Shown here: piece after piece, positions 46,077 through 54,414 of the stretch
Numbering within the stretch: position 1 is the first letter of the stretch
Layout: each line of letters begins with the position of its first letter
Virus record (IMG/VR): IMGVR_UViG_3300013120_000579
Span: 1 to 61,917 of that record
Strand: one strand, 5' to 3'
DNA: 61,917 bases
Source of the DNA: a virus
The notes under the pieces: generated by a model
Databases searched by the model: none
Seen by the model: only the letters and a program-made list of their open reading frames with translations
What the model was told of the DNA's origin: nothing
Made by a program: the position numbers and the translations under genes

Positions 46077-47726
46077 ATGATAAAATATGTAAAAACTGAA
46101 CAAGGTATCAAAGAAGCTATCAAGTACTTAGATAAACTAAATATGATAGGTTTGGATACCGAAGCAAACGGGTTAAACCCAACTGTTAATGACTTATTAT
46201 TAATTCAATTGGGTAATGAAATACATCAGTATGTATTTGATGTGTATAAATTGGGTAAAAGTATCTCACTATTAATTTCCTTCCTCAATACCTGCAAGGG
46301 CTTATTAATAGCCCACAACATGAAATTTGATTATAAAATGTTAAAACATCACTTAGGGTTTAATCCTGGAAGAGTTGCATGTACATATATAGGAGAAAAG
46401 CTTCTGACTCAAGGCAAACGTATCGATGCGGGATTAGCAGATGTTGCAAATAAATATTTGCGAACTCATCTTGATAAAGACGAAAGATCCACATTTATAG
46501 GATTGCCATTTGGTAGCGAATTTACTAGTAATCAAATCAAGTATTCAGGAGAAGATGTACAATACCTGATCCCGGCGTATCAATCAATTCAGAAACTTCT
46601 GAATGAAAGAGGCATGAGGAAGTTATCAATTGTTGAATACGAGTCAACCAAACTAACCGGTGACTTAGAACTTAACGGGATCTACATCAATACAAAAGCA
46701 TGGCTTGCATTGAAAACAACAGCTGAAAAAGAAGCCAAAATTGCCAAAAAAGAGTTGGATAGTCACTTTTTAAAATATTGTCAAATTGATCTATTCGGCG
46801 ACCCGGTCATTAATTATAAAAGCGTTACACAAATAAAGCCTATACTGAGTAAGTTATGTGGTTTCACTCTCAAAACAACTGAGGAGAAATATTTAAAAGC
46901 ACTGGAGAGTAGTTATCCTGTAATAAAAGCACTATTTAATTATAGACGTGCTGTTAAAAAAATAGATACATATGGGCAATCCTTTGTAGATCAGCATGTC
47001 CGTGAAGATGGTAGAATCTACTCTACCTTTTTACAACTTGGTGCTGAGACAGGCAGATTTTCGAGCAGGAACCCTAACCTGACGAATATCCCAAGAGCAC
47101 AAGAGTATAGAACACCATTCGAAGCTCCGGATAAAACAAGAAAAATAATCTGCGCTGACTATGCTCAACAGGAATTGAAACTGTTAGCATTTCTTTCACA
47201 AGAGCCAGCATTTCTGACGGCATTAAGAGAAGGAAAAGATTTACATTGTTATTCTGCTTGTATTATATACGATATTCCATATGAAGACTTCTTCGATAAA
47301 AACGGTAAACTAATAAAGGAAATGGGCATTAAATACCGTCAACCGGCTAAATCTCTAAATTTTGGAATTGTTTATGGAATAGGCGCAAAACGCTTAGCCG
47401 ATAATCTCAAAATAGATATAAAAGAGGCATCAGCATTATTGAAGAAATATTTTCAGGTATTCCCCGGAATAGCTAGCTGTATGAACACACTTATGAGTAA
47501 GGGAAAAGAAAATAAGTATGCTCTTTCTCCACTAGACGGTCGTAGACGAGATTTGTCCTCTGGAGATTGGGACAACCCTGGCGTAGTAAATCATTACATG
47601 AATATCTGTAAAAATATTCCATTCCAAGGAGCAGGTGCCAGTGTAACTAAACACGCTGGGTGCTTGGTTAGAAGAAGTATAATTAAGCACAATTGGGACG
47701 CAAAAATTGTAAATATAGTTCATGAT
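46077..47726 (+). CDS. family A DNA polymerase, exon 1 (3'-5' exonuclease and most of the polymerase domain)
   Basis: IGLDTEANGLNPTVNDLLLI is ExoI and IAHNMKFDYKML is ExoII; the polymerase domain has ETGRFSSRNPNLTNIPR, motif A CADYAQQELKLLAF, motif B KYRQPAKSLNFGIVYGIG, and the start of motif C, IVHD. There is no 5' nuclease domain. After VHD the frame leaves the family pattern and stops at 47747. Joining T47726 to G48525 restores VHDEILVEC and a 597-residue enzyme. This is the replicative polymerase of the phage. Confidence 0.9.
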
Positions 47727-48524
47727 AGCGAAAACCGTCATGATTAAACTAAGATGATATGCTGGAATACCCTTAGAGCCTATAATACCGTAGTGTAAAA
47801 ATTTATAGGATTGGGCAATCAGCAGGACAGGTATAAATGACAAAAAAAGAAAAACAATTAATAATAAGCTCTTATACTGGTGACTCATACTGGATGCGCC
47901 AAAAAAGAGTTTTAAGAATAAAATTTGGAGGTTATGTAAAGAACTATTTAGAATATAAGCATTCACTGATAACTACTATACAAAAATCTAACCTTTGGGG
48001 ATCAGTTAATAGAAAAAATATACTTTATGAGTTTACCCTAGGTAAATCAGATACTCTTAATAAATTAAAAGAATCAAGTTTTTGGGAAGTAGAGCGCGCA
48101 TTAGGACCGATAGACCAGCTAGGGTTCGCCTTATTAATATTTGATAACGGTTCTTTCCATAAAACATTAAACTACTATAATTTATATATTGGAAAAGAAT
48201 ACTCTAAACGATTTGCTACCCAATTCGAAAACTTGTTAAATACTAAGTTTGGGTTGCATAGTACATATCATAAACAAAAAGGAGCTAAAGGCTACTTTTT
48301 ACAATTTAAAGTGTATGACACTCCTACAATAGCTAATATTCTAAATAAGTTTAATAACCATGATTACAAATATAAAATACCATCCTCAGAGACTATCGCA
48401 AAATACGCGAGTAGGTATAAAGATATACCGAAGGATCTTAGAGGCCGTAGGGCTTATGATATAGTCCGATCTTTAGAGAAATCTAAAGAGAACTGACGGA
48501 ATCGGTTAGTTCGTAACACAAATG
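47727..48524 (+). other. group I intron in the DNA polymerase gene
   Basis: A 798-base intron. The 5' exon end TCATGAT (47720-47726) pairs with GTCATGA (47737-47743), giving a 7-bp P1 with the U-G pair at the splice site. P4 is TGCTG (47760-47764) with CAGCA (47820-47824), inside the conserved GGGCAATCAGCAGG. P7 is GACTA (48391-48395) with TAGTC (48462-48466) in GATATAGTCC. GGTATA/TATACC (48414-48429) is a P8-type hairpin. The intron ends in G (48524). Removing it restores motif C in frame. Confidence 0.85.
47837..48496 (+). CDS. LAGLIDADG-type homing endonuclease ORF within the polymerase intron
   Basis: A 219-residue protein with an AGGT Shine-Dalgarno site. IDQLGFALLIFDNGSFHK resembles the LAGLIDADG/DDGS helix and active Asp region, followed by a strand/helix pattern ending in GYFLQFKVYDTPTIANIL, as in the LAGLIDADG_2 family. 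It would cut intronless alleles to spread the intron. Its last ~37 codons run through the P7 and P8 segments of the ribozyme core, so both protein and RNA constrain this stretch. The canonical D-D pair reads FDNG here, so activity is not certain. Confidence 0.7.
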   Translation: MTKKEKQLIISSYTGDSYWMRQKRVLRIKFGGYVKNYLEYKHSLITTIQKSNLWGSVNRKNILYEFTLGKSDTLNKLKESSFWEVERALGPIDQLGFALLIFDNGSFHKTLNYYNLYIGKEYSKRFATQFENLLNTKFGLHSTYHKQKGAKGYFLQFKVYDTPTIANILNKFNNHDYKYKIPSSETIAKYASRYKDIPKDLRGRRAYDIVRSLEKSKEN

Positions 48525-48668
48525 GAAATTCTAGTTGAATGTCACGCACCAATAGCTAATCTCGTAGCTACGATGATTAGAAAAGACATGATGACAGCTT
48601 TTAGTACATACGCACCGGGTATACCTATGGAAATAAATCCTGAGGTGAGTACTCATTGGGTGCATTAG
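48525..48668 (+). CDS. family A DNA polymerase, exon 2 (C-terminal 47 residues)
   Basis: After splicing at G48524, the frame reads EILVECHAPIANLVATMIRK and ends IPMEINPEVSTHWVH. This is the expected end of a family A polymerase after the motif C aspartate (compare VHDELVLE in bacterial Pol I). An ATG at 48522 overlaps the splice site but would give only a 48-residue fragment. Predicted from the restored motif and matched intron ends. Confidence 0.85.
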   Translation, partial: EILVECHAPIANLVATMIRKDMMTAFSTYAPGIPMEINPEVSTHWVH

Positions 48669-48695
48669 AGAAATTAAAATAAACCATTAAGAAAT

Positions 48696-49064
48696 ATGGC
48701 AAAAGATACACCTGTAGATAGAGAAACAATTAACCCAGTCGAATACTGCAAAAGTAACTTCCCAGCAATGACTAAGAGATTCAAAGAGATACAAGCTGCA
48801 GATTTCGAATTATTTTGTAAGAAACAAATGGATTACGGTCCCGGAAATATTACGATGGGAAGTAATTTAAATACTGAGGCTGAGAAAAAGCTTTCTTTAA
48901 CAGCTTTAATAATTCGGATCAACGATAAGGTTCAAAGGCTAATAAATATGGTAATCAAGCATAACCGTGAGGCCGCAAATGAACCAGTAGAAGATGCATT
49001 TCTTGATTTGACTATTTACGGCATTATAGCTAGATTAGTCAAAGAAGGGACCTGGGGAAAATAG
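48696..49064 (+). CDS. DUF1599-like protein (nucleotide-modification-associated domain)
   Basis: A 122-residue helical protein with DFELFCKKQMDYGPGNITMG, IIRINDKVQRLINM and EDAFLDLTIYGIIA. This pattern matches DUF1599, a family placed near nucleotide modification genes in phages and distantly like MazG-type helical pyrophosphohydrolases. Its presence, with a glycosyltransferase in the module, raises the possibility of modified phage DNA. Last annotated gene of the plus-strand module except a small ORF. Confidence 0.65.
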   Translation: MAKDTPVDRETINPVEYCKSNFPAMTKRFKEIQAADFELFCKKQMDYGPGNITMGSNLNTEAEKKLSLTALIIRINDKVQRLINMVIKHNREAANEPVEDAFLDLTIYGIIARLVKEGTWGK

Positions 49065-49087
49065 AGTTTAATTGTAGCGGGGATCTG

Positions 49088-49159
49088 CAGGAGCATAATA
49101 ATGGATAAGTTCATATAAGAGACTTTATGAACAAACGTAATCATTACAATGTGCTCCTG
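49088..49159 (+). ncRNA. nested stem structure, candidate structured RNA
   Basis: CAGGAGCA (49088-49095) pairs with TGCTCCTG (49152-49159), TAATG (49099-49103) with CATTA (49142-49146), and GTTCATA (49109-49115) with TATGAAC (49126-49132). These are coaxial and nested, 20 base pairs in 72 bases. The outer stem resembles a tRNA acceptor, but there is no D-arm or T-arm consensus, so I do not call a tRNA. It lies at the end of the plus-strand operon and contains the start of the small ORF at 49127. Confidence 0.45.
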
Positions 49160-49267
49160 GCCCTGCCTAAACATAGGGAAAATAAAATGCTATTTTCATT
49201 AATAACAATAGCGCTTGTACACTTGGTTGTTGGTGTGCACCGAAAGCTTGCCATGGGGACATATTGA
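49127..49267 (+). CDS. putative small membrane peptide
   Basis: A 46-codon frame. An internal ATG at 49187 with AGGGA upstream gives a 26-residue peptide MLFSLITIALVHLVVGVHRK..., a single hydrophobic helix. The first ATG lies inside a hairpin arm. Only weakly supported as a gene; it lies in the otherwise empty 330-base gap before the terminator. Confidence 0.35.
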   Translation: MNKRNHYNVLLALPKHRENKMLFSLITIALVHLVVGVHRKLAMGTY

Positions 49268-49311
49268 AAGAATTAGTGGAAAATATAATACCACAGTAGA
49301 GAATATTATTT

Positions 49312-49349
49312 AAAAAGGGCGACTGACTTAATTATCGGTCACCCTTTTT
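49312..49349. terminator. bidirectional rho-independent terminator
   Basis: AAAAAGGGCGAC (49312-49323) pairs with GTCACCCTTTTT (49338-49349) except one C-A mismatch, and the T-run continues to 49352. The A-run on the other side serves the minus strand. It separates the converging plus-strand module and the minus-strand tail tube operon. Confidence 0.85.
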
Positions 49350-49393
49350 TTTAGATTAAAAATCAGTTAAAGCTTTAAAGCTGTAAATCTATG

Positions 49394-50125
49394 TTAGCTT
49401 TGCGATGCTTTATATGAACTTCTTGGTGAAGAAGCATTATCAGATGTAACTATTGGTCTAATATTGGTTGTACGTATTTGTACATTTTCCAATAAGATCG
49501 TTTGCTGTGCTGATATGCCCATATTGTAGCTTTGTACAAAACATTTTTCCAGATAGATTCCACCATAGAAAGTCGAATCAATATCCATAAAAATAAATCC
49601 AAGACCCAAAGGTCTATTGAACACTGATGCATTAAGGTTACCCCAATATGCGCCCAGTTGATCTGGTGTAGTAGATTCAGTAACTTTTGTTTTTCCAGCA
49701 GAAGGTTCAGGATAAGGTACAGCAGGTTTTTCAGTATTAGAAGCACCTGCAGCTATATTTGGAATAACAACATCAGCGCCCGAATAGTATGATGTTAAAG
49801 CGAACAGCAAGGATGGTCCATCGAAAAGAACTCTTGCAATACCTACTGAAGCAAAAGTTCTTCCAGGAACAGTAAACATCTGTCTACTGCCTACTTCGTG
49901 AAGCTGTTGGATTTGTTTATTCTGTGTAATTGTCGCATTTTGTACTAATCCAACAGGGATTAATTCTTGCTCATCCCCTGCATAAGTAGGTGGTCCGCTA
50001 ACTATCAATGTACTCTCGGCCGATACAAAATCACCTGTATCACTAGTTAGCTTTTGTACTCTGGAATCTTCCCACTGCTCTTTCCACTGACTATATTTTT
50101 GTGTGAATATGTTTGTTATTGACAT
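49394..50125 (-). CDS. tail tube protein
   Basis: A 243-residue protein with a strong GGAGG Shine-Dalgarno site, directly downstream of the sheath gene. LIPVGLVQNATITQNKQIQQ and VPGRTFASVGIARVLFDG, then the C-terminal QTILLENVQIRTTNI, follow the pattern of contractile tail tube proteins with a long beta-barrel and oligomerisation loops. It is the last gene before the bidirectional terminator, so high stoichiometric expression with the sheath is expected. Confidence 0.75.
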   Translation of the reverse strand: MSITNIFTQKYSQWKEQWEDSRVQKLTSDTGDFVSAESTLIVSGPPTYAGDEQELIPVGLVQNATITQNKQIQQLHEVGSRQMFTVPGRTFASVGIARVLFDGPSLLFALTSYYSGADVVIPNIAAGASNTEKPAVPYPEPSAGKTKVTESTTPDQLGAYWGNLNASVFNRPLGLGFIFMDIDSTFYGGIYLEKCFVQSYNMGISAQQTILLENVQIRTTNIRPIVTSDNASSPRSSYKASQS

Positions 50126-50143
50126 TTAATTAATTCCTCCAAT

Positions 50144-51715
50144 TTAGAATACTAACGTGATCGTAATGTAATTAACTGGGTACAGTACCGCTACATCAAC
50201 TTCACACAGTATAGTATCCGGAGATAACGCCGATTGTTCTACTTTTTTTACTTTTAAATCTCTGATATATCCTGATTCTTTTAAACTATCACCAATACCT
50301 GTTATCATTGTAGAAACCATACTTATAAACTGCGTGGTAATAGTGTATCTTCCAATGTATGGCGCTAAGGTATTTCTGATATATTTAGCAGTGTAATCTA
50401 GAGCTGTAGTAACAGAAAGCTCGCGTTTAGCTATAGAAAGTGTATTAGTTGACATTTGGTGTCTACTAACTATCGGAGCTGTTTTGGCACGCTGAGTCAT
50501 GATATAAACTCCGCCATTAGCTATAGTATTTAAATGAGCTTCAGAGAAGTAATCCTGGCTTCCGAAAGTGCGATTTATATCAGTTATCGGATAATTTGTC
50601 AAAGGTTGTTCCGGAGTTTTACCAATTGCTTGGCCAACTACGGCTGCGTTATAATAAAATCCAGGGACCGGCACTAAGACTGTAAGTTCATGGTAACCTT
50701 CTGTTACCAGATCAGCCCAAATACTAGCTGTTATATTCTGTCCTGCTTTATATTTATAAGTTCCAACTGTTGTATCTGTAGCAAACTTAGCTATGTAATA
50801 GCTATTATCAGTTATAGTGGTAAATTCTGATAAACTATTTTCGATAAATGTTGGAGACAGTGTTGATATGTGTCTTGTCTCTTCAACGTATGCCATATCC
50901 GGAAACGTAACAAATAATCTTTTTTCTTGTGTAGATAGGTAAGCATCACGAACTGCTGTCGCTGTAATAGCTTTCTGTGAACTTGTTTCTGCATGAGCAG
51001 TACCTGTCCATGATGGAACTGGTCTATTCACAACTATAATTCTCTCTTTCTTATTAGCTGCAAGAGACATGCTATTCGCATGAGCAACCATTGTAGTCGG
51101 AGAAACACGGTGCGAAAGAGGTGCAAGAGCATAAACATCCTCTGATTCAAGAGCATAGAGTGCTTCATCGTATTCGGCAGTTGTATCGTCTTGTATACCG
51201 TAAGTGTAGATTTTTGCTCCAAATTGATTTTGAGCTACACGGGCTGCAAAAGCTAATGGATTGTATGTAACCGGTAATCCAATAATGTTTTCTATATCAG
51301 AGGCTGATTCCATTAATTGCAATCCTGATATAGTAGTTTTACTTGCACGAAACCCACAACGGATGTAAGCATTATTGGTAGTAATACTACCAGAAAGCGT
51401 AACTACATTACTACTTACTGAAAAATCTGTACCGTAGACTAAATGATTTATAACATCTGGTGACTCTACTAGGTCAACTATAACTAATGATTCATCACCA
51501 GTTACATCATAGTAACTAGAATTTATATCACTTAAATTGAATGTCGTAGAAACCCCGCTATATACAGGTGTAGTTAATTGTGAATCGTCCAAGAATATAT
51601 CTTGAATATGATAACCGCGACCAATTACTACTCCTTCTAATTCAGGTGAAATTAGTACAGGAGTTGTACTGGCTTGTGTTTGAGTTATTTCTATTCCTGG
51701 TTTTGTGTAAGGCAT
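50144..51715 (-). CDS. contractile tail sheath protein
   Basis: A 523-residue protein with a GGAGG Shine-Dalgarno site. The N-terminus MPYTKPGIEITQTQAST with PELEGVVIGRGYH is typical of tail sheath proteins. The C-terminus has a helical KRELSVTTALDYTAKYIRNT and a strand-rich end (CEVDVAVLYPVNYITITLVF) that forms the handshake with neighbouring subunits. Length fits the family. Followed at once by the tube gene, the classical pair of a contractile tail. Confidence 0.85.
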   Translation of the reverse strand: MPYTKPGIEITQTQASTTPVLISPELEGVVIGRGYHIQDIFLDDSQLTTPVYSGVSTTFNLSDINSSYYDVTGDESLVIVDLVESPDVINHLVYGTDFSVSSNVVTLSGSITTNNAYIRCGFRASKTTISGLQLMESASDIENIIGLPVTYNPLAFAARVAQNQFGAKIYTYGIQDDTTAEYDEALYALESEDVYALAPLSHRVSPTTMVAHANSMSLAANKKERIIVVNRPVPSWTGTAHAETSSQKAITATAVRDAYLSTQEKRLFVTFPDMAYVEETRHISTLSPTFIENSLSEFTTITDNSYYIAKFATDTTVGTYKYKAGQNITASIWADLVTEGYHELTVLVPVPGFYYNAAVVGQAIGKTPEQPLTNYPITDINRTFGSQDYFSEAHLNTIANGGVYIMTQRAKTAPIVSRHQMSTNTLSIAKRELSVTTALDYTAKYIRNTLAPYIGRYTITTQFISMVSTMITGIGDSLKESGYIRDLKVKKVEQSALSPDTILCEVDVAVLYPVNYITITLVF

Positions 51716-51767
51716 TATATTTATTCCTCCACTTTATTTCATGGGTGTTAATTTATATTATTATACG

Positions 51768-52595
51768 TTAATATGGTTTAATATCTTCTATCTTTTTTGG
51801 TTTAAACGCGCCAATTATATCCTTAGGCATTTTAGCTAAATAGTAAGCACCAGCCAATCCCGGCGCTGCTGTCCAAAGAGCACTCTCTCCTAAACCAGCT
51901 GCAGCTCTTTGAGCTTTACTTTTTTCTTTATCTCCTGAAGCATACACTAATGCTCCGAATCCTGGTCCTGTGGTAGCATAAGCTAAAGGTCTAGTTAAAG
52001 CTCTTTTTTTAATAATACCTTCTCCCCCTGTTGTCCCGACGATCTTACGCTTACTCCACGGACTCCAGCTTTTCCAATACTTCTTCCCGCCTACATCTAT
52101 AACACCTTGTTTGAACCATTTGCCTCTCGTAGCGGTTTGAGTCAAATCTACCTTTTTAAGAGGAGCTGCCCGAAGTTGTTGTTTAGCCAATGTTCCTATA
52201 TTTTTAGCTAACTGAAATGGAGCGAGTACACCTTTTTGAGCTACCCCTTTGCCTAAGACTTGGCCGCTATAAGCAATATTGCCTAAAAATGTTCTAAAAG
52301 TTCTACCCGGATTAAAAAGTCGAGAACTGCCACGGTATAATCCAGTAGGAACTACTCCTCTAGTCTTAGCAAGAGGTTTGGCTAAATAGGAAAGTGGATC
52401 TCTGTATCTAGCGGTTTGGGCTAAAGCTTTAGAAAGACCACCGCCTCGATAAGCTTGTCTAATACCTCCAAACATCTTTCCAGTTTTGGTCGCTCTAAGT
52501 AATTTAGCAAGATTACTTAATAGAGGTATTGCGGGGCCTATTGCTAACTTTTCAAGTAGCTCATCTTCGTTATTATAATTCGTTAATTTAATCAA
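51768..52595 (-). CDS. basic virion-like protein, unknown
   Basis: A 275-residue, strongly basic protein rich in Gly, Ala, Lys and Arg with many short hydrophobic stretches (SNLAKLLRATKTGKMFGGIR, WTAAPGLAGAYYLAKMPKD). No conserved domain recognised. It lies between neck-like and sheath genes, so it may be a virion internal, DNA-binding or ejection-linked protein. Begins 4 bases after the upstream stop. Confidence 0.55.
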   Translation of the reverse strand: MIKLTNYNNEDELLEKLAIGPAIPLLSNLAKLLRATKTGKMFGGIRQAYRGGGLSKALAQTARYRDPLSYLAKPLAKTRGVVPTGLYRGSSRLFNPGRTFRTFLGNIAYSGQVLGKGVAQKGVLAPFQLAKNIGTLAKQQLRAAPLKKVDLTQTATRGKWFKQGVIDVGGKKYWKSWSPWSKRKIVGTTGGEGIIKKRALTRPLAYATTGPGFGALVYASGDKEKSKAQRAAAGLGESALWTAAPGLAGAYYLAKMPKDIIGAFKPKKIEDIKPY

Positions 52596-52599
52596 TATT

Positions 52600-53853
52600 T
52601 TACACGTCGTTTAAGTTTACAATTACTGTTAAGTCCTCTACAGCTTCATCTCCAGTATCTGGTTCACAATGAAGTGTAAGTGTAAAGCTTGGTGTAGTGT
52701 CATAATCAAGCGCTGTGCTGTCATTAACAGTGAGTGCCCCGGTAGTGCTATTTATAGCAAAAGCATCAAGAGTATTACCGGATGTGATAGTGTACACGTA
52801 ATCTCTATCTTGGCCAGTGTCATCCGAAAATGTTCCGGCAAGAACTCTAGCCCAATAGGTACCAGATTCTACCACTGGATTGCCAACAGCGCTCCCGTTT
52901 GCGAGACCTTCGTCAATTGCATATGTTACTCCGGACCACACTGGATCAGTGTAATAATCTGTAGTAGTATCATCCCTATCGTCATAATACGGATACATGT
53001 CCGTTATAATAGTAGTTACTATTTTGTAATAACCGTAGATTCCCCAACCATTTGGAACCGTATATGTGATGTAATCTGAACTAGTAAGGGTAACCAAACT
53101 TCTAAGTTGCAATGTCACAGCATCTACGAATGTTGCAGTTACTACAGCTGTTGATTCTTGTTCATCAAAGAACTTTATTTGGGTACCCGAAGGCAATACT
53201 CGGAAATGAGTATTTTCATATACCTCGTCTCCGTCTACCCAAACTCTAAGATTATGATCACGACTGCTCTCAAAAAGTTGCGGTTGTGTTAAAAATGATA
53301 AACCAAGACTTACTCCATAAAGCTCTACATCCCCTTTGTATCGCAAAAGACTCTCTTCTGAAATAGACATTGATAACATCTTAAAAACACCAGCAGAGCG
53401 TAAATCAGCTTTATGGCCGGTAAGAGCAACAAATAGTTTATTTGCTATATCATCAGCTTCGACCCCTTGTTTGGAAATTATATTGTATACGATACTTGCG
53501 CGAAGCAAATCAGTATATTGTTGGCCTTTTAACGCGTCGATATCATTTGGAACAGCGTTTAGTTGACCAAAATTCCAGACAGAACTGGCTTCAGCAGGCG
53601 GATTAAGAATGCCTTTCTGACCCCTTACCGTATAAGTCCAGCCCATTCCTCCACGAGAAAGAATAACACTGGGCCGCTGTGTCGCTACACCCAAATCGAT
53701 AGCAAATTTATCAGCTATTATTATATCGGTTGTACGAACATCAGATGACCAGCTATACCTACTCCTAGGATTTCCAAAATAGTTTTGAGCAAAGTGCAAA
53801 AAGATATATTTAATATCCAGGGAGATGTTATCAGTATTTAAATAGTAACCCAT
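52600..53853 (-). CDS. neck/tail-completion-like protein with C-terminal cadherin-like domain
   Basis: A 417-residue protein. Residues 1-200 contain DIIIADKFAIDLGVATQRPS and GGMGWTYTVRGQKGILNP, with a position just before the sheath gene that suggests a neck or tail-terminator-like component. Residues about 200-300 are a beta domain. The last ~105 residues show the cadherin repeat pattern: VYTITSGNTLDAFAINSTTG, LDYDTTPSFTLTL and VIVNLNDV. The cadherin-like module, probably surface exposed, is an unusual addition to this kind of protein. Confidence 0.6.
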   Translation of the reverse strand: MGYYLNTDNISLDIKYIFLHFAQNYFGNPRSRYSWSSDVRTTDIIIADKFAIDLGVATQRPSVILSRGGMGWTYTVRGQKGILNPPAEASSVWNFGQLNAVPNDIDALKGQQYTDLLRASIVYNIISKQGVEADDIANKLFVALTGHKADLRSAGVFKMLSMSISEESLLRYKGDVELYGVSLGLSFLTQPQLFESSRDHNLRVWVDGDEVYENTHFRVLPSGTQIKFFDEQESTAVVTATFVDAVTLQLRSLVTLTSSDYITYTVPNGWGIYGYYKIVTTIITDMYPYYDDRDDTTTDYYTDPVWSGVTYAIDEGLANGSAVGNPVVESGTYWARVLAGTFSDDTGQDRDYVYTITSGNTLDAFAINSTTGALTVNDSTALDYDTTPSFTLTLHCEPDTGDEAVEDLTVIVNLNDV

Positions 53854-53856
53854 AAG

Positions 53857-54024
53857 TTATAACTCCAAGCGAGGAAAGAGGTAGTCTTCAACGGGAATTA
53901 TACTTGGTTGGTCGATATCTGATGACTCATTATGTCTCTCTTCTATCTTTTCTTTGCTCCTTTGAACTATTCTTTCCTTTAGATCAAAATCTGCCAAAGG
54001 TTCTTCTGTTGGTATAAGTTCCAT
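53857..54024 (-). CDS. short acidic ORF at the head of the tail operon
   Basis: A 55-residue frame (MELIPTEEPLADFDLKERIV..., ending EDYLFPRLEL) between a consensus promoter and the neck-like gene. The predicted RNA start falls at or next to its ATG, so it would be translated leaderless or not at all. Acidic, no family. Coupled by 3 bases to the following gene. Confidence 0.45.
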   Translation of the reverse strand: MELIPTEEPLADFDLKERIVQRSKEKIEERHNESSDIDQPSIIPVEDYLFPRLEL

Positions 54025-54028
54025 TTAT

Positions 54029-54057
54029 ATTATAGACGTTTAATAAGTACTTGTCAA
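54029..54057 (-). promoter_or_regulatory. perfect consensus sigma70 promoter for the tail operon
   Basis: On the minus strand, TTGACA (54057-54052), a 17-base spacer and TATAAT (54034-54029). This is the best promoter in the window and drives the neck-like, basic, sheath and tube genes. Confidence 0.8.
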
Positions 54058-54062
54058 GATGT

Positions 54063-54401
54063 TTATTTTAATGCTTCAACTAAGCCATCAAATTTATATT
54101 TAAATACCAAATTAGTTATGTAACCAAGTATTGCGGTAAGACCAGAAATAATTCCTAGAATAGAAAGTATTGTAATCCTAGTAGACATCCTAATTTTAGC
54201 TCCAACAGACTTATAGATATTATCACAAATCTCTTTCTTAAATCCGTTAGAGAAGTGTCTATTCACTTCTTTTATTTCTCTTGTAGTACTAGTGTTCTTT
54301 TCAGATATATCCACCAGATTTCTGTTAACTTCAACTAGTTGATTTGTCATTTCAGCATATGCTTCCATCATTCCCTTTAACTGCTCCGCACTTAGTTCCA
54401 T
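54063..54401 (-). CDS. small coiled-coil membrane protein
   Basis: A 112-residue protein. A charged coiled-coil N-terminus (MTNQLVEVNRNLVDISEKN) is followed by one or two hydrophobic segments at about 70-97 (ITILSILGIISGLTAILGYI). The layout resembles DUF-type phage membrane proteins and some holins, but it lies beside a PAS protein rather than the endolysin. Function unknown. Confidence 0.6.
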   Translation of the reverse strand: MELSAEQLKGMMEAYAEMTNQLVEVNRNLVDISEKNTSTTREIKEVNRHFSNGFKKEICDNIYKSVGAKIRMSTRITILSILGIISGLTAILGYITNLVFKYKFDGLVEALK

Positions 54402-54414
54402 TTAGTTACTCCGG

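Noticed and set aside
49088-49159. tRNA gene
   Set aside because: An acceptor-like stem is present, but D-arm, T-arm (GTTCRA) and a 7-base anticodon loop cannot be fitted.
53563-53748. Plus-strand small frame opposite the neck-like gene
   Set aside because: Antisense shadow with no start signal or recognisable product.
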